DNA of 18,776 nucleotides from DASUBN01 sp036263155 (GTDB lineage Bacteria; Pseudomonadota; Gammaproteobacteria; Natronospirales; REEB76), in NCBI GenBank assembly GCA_036263155.1, contig DATAHN010000029.1, forward strand, positions 1 to 18,776, written 5' to 3'. Shown here piece by piece: positions 6,519 to 13,830 of the stretch. Both the position numbers and the translations under genes were made by a program. Positions within the stretch are counted from its first letter, which is position 1. Every line of letters starts with the position of its first letter. A model generated the notes under the pieces. It did no database searches, was not told where the DNA came from, and worked only from the letters and a program-made list of their open reading frames with translations.

Positions 6519-7853
6519 GTGAGAACCCTGTCCTTCTCGGTTTCCCTGCTGTGCGTCTCGCTCGGTCTCGCCCCCGCGGCGCTCGCCGACGCCGCCGGCA
6601 CCGCCTCGCCTACGGTCGTGCTCAAGGCCGCGCACATCTTCGACTCCGTGTCCGGCAAGCTTGCCGACCACGGCGTGGTGGTGGTGCAGGACGGCCTCAT
6701 CAAGGCGGTGGGAAGCGATGCCGCGATCCCGGCCGGCGCGCGCGTCATCGACCTCGGCGACGCCACGCTCATGGCCGGCATGATCGATTCGCACGTGCAC
6801 ATGGGCGGCGAGTTCCAGGAGAACTGGTACAAGGGCTTCTATCAGGACGTGACCCGCTTCCCGGCGGAGCAGGCGTTGTACGGCGCCAAGTACGCGCGCG
6901 AGACCCTCGAGGCCGGCTTCACCAGCGTCCGTGACGTGGGCTCGGTGGACTACGTGGCCGTGAGCCTGCGCAACGCCATCGATGCCGGCGTGATCGAAGG
7001 GCCGCGCATGAAGGTCTCCAACTACGCGATCGGTTCCACCGGCGGCCACGCGGACGACAATCCGTTCCCGCCGCAGCTGGTGCCGCCCTCGGGCCCCGTC
7101 AACGGCGTATGCAACGGCCCCGATGAGTGCCGCGCGGCGGTGCGCTACCAGATGAAGTTCGGCGCCGACGTCATCAAGTTCATGCCCTCGGGCGGCGTGC
7201 TCTCGCTCTCCGATCCGGTGGACGTGCCGGAGCTGACCCAGGAGGAGATGGACGCGATCGTGTCCGAGGCCCACACCTGGCACCGCAAGGTGGCGGCCCA
7301 CTGCCACGGCGACGCCGCCGCCAGGATGGCGATCCAGGCGGGCGTGGACTCCATCGAGCACGGCACCTTCCTCACGGACGACACCCTCAAGATGATGAAG
7401 GACAAGGGCGTCTACCTGGTGCCGACACTGTATGCGAGCTACTGGGTGGGCCAGAAGGCGGACAGCTACCCGCCCATGATCCGCACCAAGGCGCTCAGAG
7501 CCGCGGCCCAGTCCCAGATCATGTTCCAGCACGCCGTGAAGCTCGGCGTACCGGTGGCGTTCGGCACCGACTCAGCGGTGGAACCCCACGGCCTCGATGC
7601 CTTCGAGTTCGAGCTGATGGTCAAGAACGGCATGTCGCCGGCGGATGCGCTGATGGCCGCCACCGCGAAGGCCGCGCTGCTCCTGTACGGCGACCACGGG
7701 GAGAAGAACGTGAAGCCGCCGGTGGGCACGCTGGAGGTGGGTAAGTACGCCGACATCGTGGCGCTGCCGGGCGATCCCTTGAAGGACATCAAGGCCACGG
7801 AACACCCGATCTTCGTCATGAAAGGTGGTGAAATCTACGTGGGCGGAAAGTGA
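6519..7853 (+). CDS. Exported metal-dependent amidohydrolase, prolidase/Xaa-Arg dipeptidase-like
   Basis: A 444-residue amidohydrolase-superfamily enzyme with a two-metal TIM-barrel site: HVH (H92, H94), the lysine expected to be carboxylated (K220 in VIKFMPSGG), H261, H281 in IEHGTF and D351 in GTDSA. The small beta domain (31-85) and its C-terminal half (about 403-444, GTLEVGKYADIVAL) frame the barrel. This subgroup contains secreted enzymes that hydrolyse Xaa-Pro or Xaa-Arg dipeptides; the exact substrate is not determinable. The GTG at 6519 is chosen because AGGAGG lies eight bases upstream and the protein then begins with a clean signal peptide ending ALA/DA near residue 23; the ATG at 6468 has no such support. 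A strong terminator follows. Confidence 0.9.
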   Translation: MRTLSFSVSLLCVSLGLAPAALADAAGTASPTVVLKAAHIFDSVSGKLADHGVVVVQDGLIKAVGSDAAIPAGARVIDLGDATLMAGMIDSHVHMGGEFQENWYKGFYQDVTRFPAEQALYGAKYARETLEAGFTSVRDVGSVDYVAVSLRNAIDAGVIEGPRMKVSNYAIGSTGGHADDNPFPPQLVPPSGPVNGVCNGPDECRAAVRYQMKFGADVIKFMPSGGVLSLSDPVDVPELTQEEMDAIVSEAHTWHRKVAAHCHGDAAARMAIQAGVDSIEHGTFLTDDTLKMMKDKGVYLVPTLYASYWVGQKADSYPPMIRTKALRAAAQSQIMFQHAVKLGVPVAFGTDSAVEPHGLDAFEFELMVKNGMSPADALMAATAKAALLLYGDHGEKNVKPPVGTLEVGKYADIVALPGDPLKDIKATEHPIFVMKGGEIYVGGK

Positions 7854-7875
7854 TTTAGGGTTGCTTTTCAAAAGT

Positions 7876-7906
7876 AGAAGGGCCTCGCAAGAGGCCCTTC
7901 TTTTTT
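7876..7906. terminator. Strong rho-independent terminator, probably acting both ways
   Basis: GAAGGGCCTC and GAGGCCCTTC form a perfect 10-bp stem (11 with the flanking A-T pair) around a GCAA tetraloop, followed by six T on the plus strand. It lies 22 bases after the amidohydrolase stop. On the minus strand the hairpin is followed by a four-T run (complement of 7870-7873), so it can also end the convergent Asp-box gene, whose stop is at 7909-7911. Confidence 0.92.
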
Positions 7907-7908
7907 GG

Positions 7909-10900
7909 TCAGTCCTTGTCTTCCCGCCGCTGCAAGCCCAGCCGCGCCGCCGGCGGCCCTGGCCGGAAGGCCTGCACGTCCTTCACCTTGATGTCGTCGA
8001 AGGCGCGCAGCTTCGCCAGCTCCCCGTCGGCCTCGGCCGAGAGCGCCTCGAACACCTGCTCGTCGGCGGGAGAAGGCCGCGCATAACTCGACTCGATCGA
8101 GTACATCAGCGAACCCAGGCGCGACTGCAGCGCGCTGGGGTGCGCGAGGCTCTCCAGGTAGCCCTCGTAGTCGGGTGTCACCAGCGTCGCCGCGATCGCC
8201 TCCAGTCGGGCGAGGCGCGCGGCGGCATCCGGGACATCGCCCTTCTTCAGGGCTTCCCGCAGCGCATCGATGTGCAGCGCGGCCTGCCCCAGGGCCTCAC
8301 CCTTGAGCTGGATCCTGCGTTCCAGGTCCACCCGCGCCTGCCAATCGGATGCGCTCGCAGTCATGCGAGGGTCCGCCCGCACCTCGAACTCGCGGCTCTG
8401 ATGCAGGCTGCCGAGGCTCAGGGTCACGCGGTAGCGTCCCGGCACTACCTGGGGCCCGGGCATCTCGTCCCGGCCCTTGCCGATGGACGCATAGCGCAAG
8501 TCCCACACGAACAGGTTCATGCCTGCGTCCAGGCCCGGTGCGGCAATGCCTGCGCCCTGGTCCGCATCGGCGGCAGGGCTCGCCTCATCTTTGTCTTTGT
8601 CCTTATCTTTGTCCTTCGCTGCCTTGGCCACCGCGGTGAAGGAGGCGATGGGGGTGCCATCGGGCTGTTCGAAAGACAGCACCAGCTTCGCGCCCTTGGG
8701 CGGCTTCTTGGCGAGCCGGTAGAACACGCTGGCGCCGTTCACCGGGTTCTCGCCCATGAAGAAATCCAGCGCGCTCGGATCCTGTCCGCCGGGAGTGAGC
8801 CAGGCGGTGCCGGGCGTGTGCAGGAACAGGCTGGCCTGCGGCGGCGCCTCGCCGAGTTCGCGCAGGGGCTGCAGCTGGTCCAGCACCCAGAACGAGCGGC
8901 CGTGGGTGGCGGCAGCCAGCGCGTCCTGCTGCGGGACCACCGCGAGGTCCGTCACCGCCACGCGCGGGAGGTTCTGCTGGAGGGAGTGCCAGTGGTTACC
9001 GCCATCATCGGAGAAGTACGCGCCATCCAGCGCACCGGCGAAGAGCAGGTCCTTGTCCTTCCAGTCCTCCCGCACCGTGAAGCTCGAGCGGTCCGCCGGC
9101 AGCCCGTCCACGATCCTCTGCCAGTGCCGGCCGAAGTCACGGGTGACGAATATATAAGGCGTGTAGTCATCCAGGCGGTAGCGGTGCGCCGCCACGTAGG
9201 CCGTGCCCGGCGCGAAGCGCGAAGCCTCCACGGTGCTCACGGTGCTCCACTCCGGCAACATGGGCGGCGTCACGTCCTGCCAGTGGCCGCCGTCGTCCTG
9301 GGTGAGCCAGAGCTTGCCGTCATCGGTGCCGGCCCACAGCAGGCCCTCCTTGAGCGGCGATTCCGCGAGCGCGAACACCGTGTCGTAGTACTCGGTGGAG
9401 ATGGCGTCCAGGTGCAGCGGCCCGCCGGAGGCGGTGAGCTTGGCCGGGTCGTGCCGGGTCAGGTCCGGGCTGATCTCGCGCCAGCTGTGGCCGTCGTCCT
9501 GGCTCTTCAGCACATACTGGGACCCCATATACACGGTGCCGGAGGCGTGCACGCTCGCCAGCACCGGCGTGGTCCACTGGAAGCGGTACTTGAGCTCACC
9601 GGCTCCGCGCCCCGTGAAATCCTCGGGCCAGGGGGAGGTGAAGGTCTTGAGTCCCGTGCGGGTATCGTTGCGCTCAAGCGCGCCCAGGGGGCCGCCGGCG
9701 GACCAGACGATCCAGGGCCGGTCCGGCGCCGGCACCACGTAGCCGGATTCCCATTGCGCCGCGATGCGCCAGTCGTGCCGGTCGATACCCCAGTCCTGGG
9801 TGGCGCTGGGGATCTCGATGGAACAGCAGTCCTGCTGCGAGCCGTACATGTGGAAGGGGAAGCGGCTGTCCACGCTGACGCGGTAGATCTGCCCGAGGGG
9901 CTGGTTCTCGAGGCTGGACCAGGACGTGCCGCCGTCCAGGCTCACGGCGGCGCCGCCGTCGTTGCCGATGGCGATGACTTCAGGGTCGGTGGGATCTATC
10001 CACATGGCGTGGTGGTCGCCGCCGCTCATGTATTGGCTCTTGAAGGTCTTACCCCCGTCCTTGGAGATCATGAAGCCCGGTGCCTCGGTCACGAACAGAT
10101 GGTCCGCGTCCTTGGGGTCCACCGCGATGCGGCTGAAGTACCAGGCGCGCATGGTGAGGTCGCCCTTGTGGTAGAGCCGTTGCCAGTGGCCGCCGCCATC
10201 GTCGGAGCGGTACAGGCCGCCGTCCTTAGCCTCGATCACTGCGTACACGCGCCCACGCGCGGCGGCGGGGAGCGCGAGGCCGATGCGCCCCAGGATGCCG
10301 GCCGGCAGGCCCGGGTTGTTCGTGAGATTCGTCCAATGGCTGCCGCCATCGCTGCTCTTCCACAGGCCGCTGCCGGGCCCGCCGCTGGAGAAGTTCCAGG
10401 GCCGGCGCGAGGCCTGCCACATCGCCACGTACAGCGTCTTCGGGTCATTCGGATCCATCGCCATGTCGCCGACGCCGGTCTCGCCGTCCACGAACAGGAT
10501 GCGCTGCCAGTGACCGCCGCCGTCACGCGTCTCGTACACGCCGCGCTCCGGGTTGGGGCCGAACAGGTGCCCGAGCGACCCGACGTAGACGTGCTGCGGG
10601 TCCTTCGGGTCCACCAGGATGTTGGAGACGATGCGCGTGTCCTTCAGTCCCACGTTCGCCCAGGTCTTGCCCGCGTCCGTGGATTTCCACACCCCGTCAC
10701 CGGTCAGCACGTCGCCGCGGGGAAAGGGCTCGCCGGTGCCGGCGTAGATGACCTTGGGATCGGAGGGCGCGACCACGAGGGCCCCGACGGTGCCGAGCGC
10801 GAGGCAGCAGTCGCTCACGTTCGCCCAATGGTTGCCGGCATCGGTGGTCTTCCACACACCGCCGTCGGCGGCACCCATGTAGAAGGTGCGCTTGTCGCCC

Positions 10901-11046
10901 GGGATGCCCGCCACCGCGTCCACGCGGCCGCCGCTGAAGGGCCCAACCGACCGCCAGTTGAGCGCCTGCAGCGCGGGATCCGGCGCGGCCTGCAGCGGGA
11001 AGGCGATGGCAGCCAGCAGGGCCGCGAGGCACAGCGGTATCTTCAC
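7909..11046 (-). CDS. Exported Asp-box (BNR/sortilin-like) beta-propeller protein
   Basis: A 1045-residue exported protein often annotated as a VPS10 or BNR-repeat 'glycosyl hydrolase'. A signal peptide (1-20, ending LQA/AP) precedes two propeller-like regions with at least eleven Asp-box motifs (S/T-x-D-x-G-x-x-W/F), for instance at 67-74, 122-129, 173-180, 231-238, 281-288, 328-335 and 369-376, with others to about residue 700. A charged KD repeat (811-820) separates these from a C-terminal beta and helical part (about 840-1045). Asp boxes are structural, so catalysis is unproven. The start is GTG, preceded by a G-rich site (GGGGGA) and the signal peptide. An AT-rich dyad lies just upstream. 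It converges on the amidohydrolase. Confidence 0.9.
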   Translation of the reverse strand: MKIPLCLAALLAAIAFPLQAAPDPALQALNWRSVGPFSGGRVDAVAGIPGDKRTFYMGAADGGVWKTTDAGNHWANVSDCCLALGTVGALVVAPSDPKVIYAGTGEPFPRGDVLTGDGVWKSTDAGKTWANVGLKDTRIVSNILVDPKDPQHVYVGSLGHLFGPNPERGVYETRDGGGHWQRILFVDGETGVGDMAMDPNDPKTLYVAMWQASRRPWNFSSGGPGSGLWKSSDGGSHWTNLTNNPGLPAGILGRIGLALPAAARGRVYAVIEAKDGGLYRSDDGGGHWQRLYHKGDLTMRAWYFSRIAVDPKDADHLFVTEAPGFMISKDGGKTFKSQYMSGGDHHAMWIDPTDPEVIAIGNDGGAAVSLDGGTSWSSLENQPLGQIYRVSVDSRFPFHMYGSQQDCCSIEIPSATQDWGIDRHDWRIAAQWESGYVVPAPDRPWIVWSAGGPLGALERNDTRTGLKTFTSPWPEDFTGRGAGELKYRFQWTTPVLASVHASGTVYMGSQYVLKSQDDGHSWREISPDLTRHDPAKLTASGGPLHLDAISTEYYDTVFALAESPLKEGLLWAGTDDGKLWLTQDDGGHWQDVTPPMLPEWSTVSTVEASRFAPGTAYVAAHRYRLDDYTPYIFVTRDFGRHWQRIVDGLPADRSSFTVREDWKDKDLLFAGALDGAYFSDDGGNHWHSLQQNLPRVAVTDLAVVPQQDALAAATHGRSFWVLDQLQPLRELGEAPPQASLFLHTPGTAWLTPGGQDPSALDFFMGENPVNGASVFYRLAKKPPKGAKLVLSFEQPDGTPIASFTAVAKAAKDKDKDKDKDEASPAADADQGAGIAAPGLDAGMNLFVWDLRYASIGKGRDEMPGPQVVPGRYRVTLSLGSLHQSREFEVRADPRMTASASDWQARVDLERRIQLKGEALGQAALHIDALREALKKGDVPDAAARLARLEAIAATLVTPDYEGYLESLAHPSALQSRLGSLMYSIESSYARPSPADEQVFEALSAEADGELAKLRAFDDIKVKDVQAFRPGPPAARLGLQRREDKD
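8587..8616 (-). repeat. Hexamer repeat encoding a Lys-Asp tract
   Basis: Ten alternating Lys and Asp codons (AAG/AAA with GAC/GAT) form five 6-base units, with a visible 12-base higher period. The tract is A-rich on the coding strand, unlike its surroundings, and encodes a flexible charged linker before the C-terminal part of the Asp-box protein. Gain or loss of units would keep the frame. Confidence 0.8.
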
Positions 11047-11069
11047 GAGGATCCCCCAGGTCGGATTTC

Positions 11070-11085
11070 TACTATGACTATAGTA
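11070..11085. promoter_or_regulatory. AT-rich inverted repeat in the Asp-box gene promoter
   Basis: TACTAT (11070-11075) and ATAGTA (11080-11085) form a perfect inverted repeat with a four-base spacer, about 25-40 bases before the GTG of the minus-strand Asp-box gene. On the minus strand TTGCCA (plus 11106-11111) resembles a -35 and the dyad overlaps the place of a -10 (AATACT at 18 bases, or TATAGT further in). This suggests a promoter with an overlapping operator. Confidence 0.5.
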
Positions 11086-11111
11086 TTAATCCGGCGCGGG
11101 GGCGGTGGCAA

Positions 11112-11516
11112 TCAGGCGGCGCGGACCGGCGGGTGGAAGGCGGCCTTGGCCTCAGGGGAGAAGGCGCTGCCGCCCGGGTACCAGCGCTCCAGGAACGCCT
11201 TGGGCGGACCCAGCAGGTCCGGGTTGGCCTCCCGGAACTCCACCCAGCCATGGCTGCCGGGCAGGGCATCCATGCGCTCGCGGATCAGCAGCAGGTAGAA
11301 GCAGGTCACGGTCTCGTTGTAGAGGCCGTGGGCGCCGTGGTGGGCGGCGAAGGCCTGGAGTTGCGAGCGGAAGGCCTGCATGGCATCCAGCAGCGGGTGC
11401 TCTGCCAGGAGCACCCAGGCGAGTCGCACGTGTTCCGCGTGGCGGAAGCGTTCCTTGGGGAAGGTGAGCGCGGCGAACTCCGTGGCCAACGCGCGGTCCT
11501 GGGGCGAGAGGCGCAT
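11112..11516 (-). CDS. Conserved hypothetical protein (FRHAEHVRLAW / YNETVT motifs)
   Basis: A 134-residue soluble protein with no signal peptide or membrane segment. It resembles a widespread family of short bacterial hypothetical proteins marked by F-R-H-A-(D/E)-H-V-R-L-A-W (24-34 here) and a Y-x-E-T-(V/I)-T motif (66-71), followed by a NPDLL segment (98-102); I know no function for it. The conserved H26, H29, E68 and T71 might form a metal or catalytic site, but that is a guess. Its ATG overlaps the stop of the upstream RHH-like gene (TAATG, one shared base), so the two are almost certainly translated together. GGAGAGG just before the overlap serves as ribosome-binding site. Confidence 0.8.
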   Translation of the reverse strand: MRLSPQDRALATEFAALTFPKERFRHAEHVRLAWVLLAEHPLLDAMQAFRSQLQAFAAHHGAHGLYNETVTCFYLLLIRERMDALPGSHGWVEFREANPDLLGPPKAFLERWYPGGSAFSPEAKAAFHPPVRAA

Positions 11517-11767
11517 TACCTCTCCTTGAGCCGGTGGCTGTCGGCGGCGGTGAGGTCCAGGCCGTAGAGCTCCTTGAACTTCGCGATCTTGGCGAGGGAG
11601 GGACGGGAGAAGGGCGCCTTGCCCTCGAAGGCGTGCAGCACGATGCCTTCCAGGAGGTCACCGAGGGTGAGGTCGTGGTCCTCCGCCACGGCCTTCAGCA
11701 CCTTCAGGAGGCGCTTTTCCACCCGGATGCCGGTCTGCACCCGCTCGATCGTCTTCTCCGCCGCCAT
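11516..11767 (-). CDS. Small ribbon-helix-helix-like protein, putative autoregulator
   Basis: An 83-residue basic protein. The N-terminal half reads as a ribbon-helix-helix fold: a strand (RVQTGIRV, 9-16), helix A (about 17-30), a turn at HDLT and helix B (35-47). RHH proteins bind DNA as dimers through paired strands and often repress their own operon. A tail of about 35 residues (APFSRPSLAKIAKF...) extends beyond the domain. AGGAG lies seven bases before the ATG. The promoter DNA just upstream contains three tandem 8-bp repeats and a TGTAC/GTACA dyad, the type of site RHH proteins bind. The gene overlaps the downstream conserved hypothetical by one base. DNA binding is inferred from the predicted fold and context. 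Confidence 0.7.
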   Translation of the reverse strand: MAAEKTIERVQTGIRVEKRLLKVLKAVAEDHDLTLGDLLEGIVLHAFEGKAPFSRPSLAKIAKFKELYGLDLTAADSHRLKER

Positions 11768-11770
11768 GGC

Positions 11771-11789
11771 TGTACTCCTATTTGGTACA
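11771..11789. promoter_or_regulatory. TGTAC/GTACA dyad at the RHH-like gene start
   Basis: TGTAC (11771-11775) and GTACA (11785-11789) form a perfect inverted repeat with a nine-base spacer. The dyad spans the Shine-Dalgarno of the minus-strand RHH-like gene and shares its second arm with the first of the tandem 8-bp repeats, so a bound protein would block expression. Confidence 0.45.
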
Positions 11790-11809
11790 TTTATACATTA
11801 ATACACAAC
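11786..11809. repeat. Three tandem 8-bp repeats, candidate RHH operator
   Basis: TACATTTA, TACATTAA and TACACAAC follow each other without gaps, sharing TACA and drifting at the ends. The stretch is strongly AT-rich and lies between the divergent RHH-like gene and the PQQ-type propeller gene. An 8-bp period falls within the 8-12 bp half-site spacings reported for RHH operators. It may control both directions. Confidence 0.5.
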
Positions 11810-11868
11810 GGCCGAGGAGGCAAGCGGGAACCAAGTGCCGGTCCGCCGTTCCAAGTGTTCATCAGTCC

Positions 11869-11881
11869 TGGGAGGCTCCCA
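11869..11881 (+). promoter_or_regulatory. Palindrome covering the ribosome-binding site of the propeller gene
   Basis: TGGGAGGCTCCCA is a perfect 6-1-6 palindrome that includes the GGAGG Shine-Dalgarno and the first base of the ATG at 11881. Folding as a short hairpin would hide the ribosome site. A similar arrangement precedes the Cys-rich peptide at 3189-3201. Confidence 0.3.
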
Positions 11882-13323
11882 TGCGCGCCGCCATCGTCCT
11901 TTGCCTGCTCACCCTCAGCCTGTCCGCTGTCCGGGCGGACACGCCGCCTGCCGATCCCCTGCTCGGCACCTGGACAGGGCAGGTCCATGACGGCGCCGCC
12001 ATGCGTCCCTTCGGGCTGCGCTTCACGGCCGGCAAGTCCGGCACGCCTGATCTCGCATGGACGCTGCCGGAGGCGAACCTCAAGGACTACGGCCCCATCC
12101 CGATGGTGCTGCACGACGGCTGGTACCACGAGGCCTCGCAGGACCACTACGACCTTCAGTTCCGCCTGGCGGACGACCATGAGCACGTCACCGGCGTGCT
12201 GGCCTTCGACGGCCACACGCTTCCCTTCGACCTCGTGCGCGGGCCGCTGCCGGCACTCGCTGAGCGGGACATGGGCGGCAAGGCCGCGACGCCGCTGTGG
12301 AGCTTCAAGACCGGCGGCGCCATCTGGTCCACGCCGGCCTACGCGGAGGGGGCGGTCTACTTCGGCAGCAACGACGGCAAGGTGTACGCGCTGGACGCGG
12401 CGGGCGGCAAGCTAAAGTGGAGCGCCGCCACCGGCGGCCCGGTGCTGAGCCCCGTGAGCCTGGATGGCGGGTGGCTCTACGCACTCTCGGACGATGGATT
12501 CCTCTACAAGCTCGCGCGCAAGGACGGCAAGCGTGCCTGGCGCTTCGACACCCACGGTGGCGCTGTGAAACGGCAGGGCTATGACCGGCTCGCTTCCGGT
12601 GCGGTGCGTGTGGCGGACACGCTCTTCGTGGGCAGTGCCGATGGCGCGCTCTATGCCATCGATCCCGCCACCGGCAAGGAGCGCTGGCACTACCTCACCC
12701 AGGGCATGGTGCGTTCCACGCCGGCGGTGGCGGACGGGCGGGTCTACTTCGGCAGCTACGACCACGCGATCTATGCGCTGGACGCGAAGAGCGGCGCGCG
12801 GCTCTGGCGCCGCGACACGCTGATGCCTGTGGTCTCGACGCCGCTCGTGGCGGACGGGAGGGTGTTCATCGGCAGCCGCAACGCCGATCTCTACGCGCTG
12901 GACGCCAGGACCGGTGAGACGGTCTGGCGCAAGTTCTACTGGGTATCCTGGGTGGAATCCTCAGCCACGCTCGCGGACGGCACCCTCTACGTGGGCTCCT
13001 CCGACTGCCTGCAGTTCTACGCGCTGGATCCGGCCACCGGCGAGGAGCGCTGGCGCTTCGGCGCCGGCGGCGAGGCCTGGTCCACGCCGGCGGTGGACGC
13101 CGGGCGGGTGTACGTGGGTAGCGTCGGCTATGCGGGTTACGGCCGCTTCGGTGGCTTCTACGGCCTGGACCGGGCCAGCGGCCGGCCGCTGTGGCGGTTC
13201 GACCTGCCGCCCGGAGGCGGCGACCAGGGTTTCGGGGTAGGGGGTTCGCCGGCCTTGGGTGCTGGAAAGGTGTATTTCGGCACGCTGGAGGGGTTGTTCT
13301 ATGCGTTTCCCATAGCGGGCTGA
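11881..13323 (+). CDS. Exported PQQ-type beta-propeller repeat protein
   Basis: A 480-residue exported protein. A signal peptide (about 1-19, ending VRA/D) leads to an N-terminal domain of about 110 residues rich in beta strands (GTWTGQVHDG onward), then a propeller (about 140-480) of repeats with the pattern G-x-V-Y-x-G-S-x-D-G-x-x-Y-A-L-D-x-x-T/S-G-x-x-x-W. Such blades occur in PQQ dehydrogenases and in BamB-like scaffolds, but the catalytic Glu/Asp and disulfide of true quinoprotein dehydrogenases are not recognisable, so a binding or scaffold role is more likely. The ATG at 11881 is chosen over an in-frame start at 11782 because GGAGG precedes it and the signal peptide begins there. It is divergent from the RHH-like pair. 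Confidence 0.88.
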   Translation: MRAAIVLCLLTLSLSAVRADTPPADPLLGTWTGQVHDGAAMRPFGLRFTAGKSGTPDLAWTLPEANLKDYGPIPMVLHDGWYHEASQDHYDLQFRLADDHEHVTGVLAFDGHTLPFDLVRGPLPALAERDMGGKAATPLWSFKTGGAIWSTPAYAEGAVYFGSNDGKVYALDAAGGKLKWSAATGGPVLSPVSLDGGWLYALSDDGFLYKLARKDGKRAWRFDTHGGAVKRQGYDRLASGAVRVADTLFVGSADGALYAIDPATGKERWHYLTQGMVRSTPAVADGRVYFGSYDHAIYALDAKSGARLWRRDTLMPVVSTPLVADGRVFIGSRNADLYALDARTGETVWRKFYWVSWVESSATLADGTLYVGSSDCLQFYALDPATGEERWRFGAGGEAWSTPAVDAGRVYVGSVGYAGYGRFGGFYGLDRASGRPLWRFDLPPGGGDQGFGVGGSPALGAGKVYFGTLEGLFYAFPIAG

Positions 13324-13392
13324 GATCCCCAGCGAAAGCCCGGCAATGCAGGTCTGATATTCCATAATGCCGTGAATTGGCGCGGCGGGCTC

Positions 13393-13411
13393 TTGCATAT
13401 TTATATGGCAA
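13393..13411. promoter_or_regulatory. AT-rich near-palindrome upstream of the PilZ gene
   Basis: CATATTTATATG (13396-13407) is a perfect 4-4-4 inverted repeat flanked by TTGC (13393-13396) and GCAA (13408-13411), giving a near-palindrome with one extra G on the right. It is an AT-rich island in the 140-bp gap between the propeller gene and the PilZ gene, about 55 bases before the PilZ start, and probably marks a promoter or operator. I found no convincing -35/-10 pair. Confidence 0.35.
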
Positions 13412-13463
13412 AATCAGGGGTCCCGGCACAATAAGTCATGTCAGTAACCGACAGATGAGAGCC

Positions 13464-13808
13464 ATGACCACCGACCATGACGAACGTCGCAAGCATCCGC
13501 GTCTGCGCAGGGAAGAGCGCGCGGTCATCCGGCAGCTCAACATCAGCGGCGAGGACGTGACCGTCTCCAAGTACTACTGCACCACCGTGGACATCTCCCC
13601 GGGCGGTGTGCAGATCCAGACCAAGCGGGCCTTCCCCCTGGGCGAGCAGGTGGAGATCACCATCAACCTCGAGGGACATCCGACCGCGTTCAACCTCTCG
13701 GGCGTGACCCGCTGGATCGCGCCCTCCAAGGGCGAGCCGGGCTACGTGCTCGGCATCGAGCTCATCACCGACAACAACATCTCCAACTGGCGCCGCCTGT
13801 TCCATTGA
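13464..13808 (+). CDS. PilZ-domain protein, putative c-di-GMP receptor
   Basis: A 114-residue single-domain PilZ protein. Both parts of the cyclic-di-GMP signature are intact: R9-x-x-x-R13 (RKHPR) in the N-terminal loop and D43-I-S-x-x-G48 (DISPGG) at the start of the barrel, so binding of the nucleotide is expected. No output domain is attached; effects would come through contact with partners in motility, adhesion or envelope control. The start is uncertain: ATG at 13464 has a weak GAGAG nearby, and ATG at 13455 would add three residues. A DoxX gene follows after 22 bases and a lipoprotein after that, consistent with an operon. Confidence 0.88.
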   Translation: MTTDHDERRKHPRLRREERAVIRQLNISGEDVTVSKYYCTTVDISPGGVQIQTKRAFPLGEQVEITINLEGHPTAFNLSGVTRWIAPSKGEPGYVLGIELITDNNISNWRRLFH

Positions 13809-13830
13809 GCGGCCTTCCGGGAGCACTTCC

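Noticed and set aside
4446..7532. A 1028-codon open frame on the minus strand opposite the M3 peptidase and amidohydrolase
   Set aside because: It spans two well-supported genes and the gap between them, contains no recognisable domain and shows the composition of an antisense shadow.
7825..11298. A 1157-codon open frame on the plus strand opposite the Asp-box gene
   Set aside because: It is antisense to a gene with a clear signal peptide and eleven Asp boxes. Its translation is rich in Arg, Ala, Gly and His with no domain, as expected when a GC-rich third codon position removes stops on the opposite strand.
11112..11767. Firm call of a toxin-antitoxin system
   Set aside because: Size, overlap and an RHH-like first gene fit, but the second protein resembles no known toxin family, so only a possible regulator-effector pair is reported.
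13377..13420. Sigma-54 promoter upstream of the PilZ gene
   Set aside because: GG and GC elements are present (TTGGCG and TTGC) but the spacing between them is 14 or 9 bases instead of the required 10.
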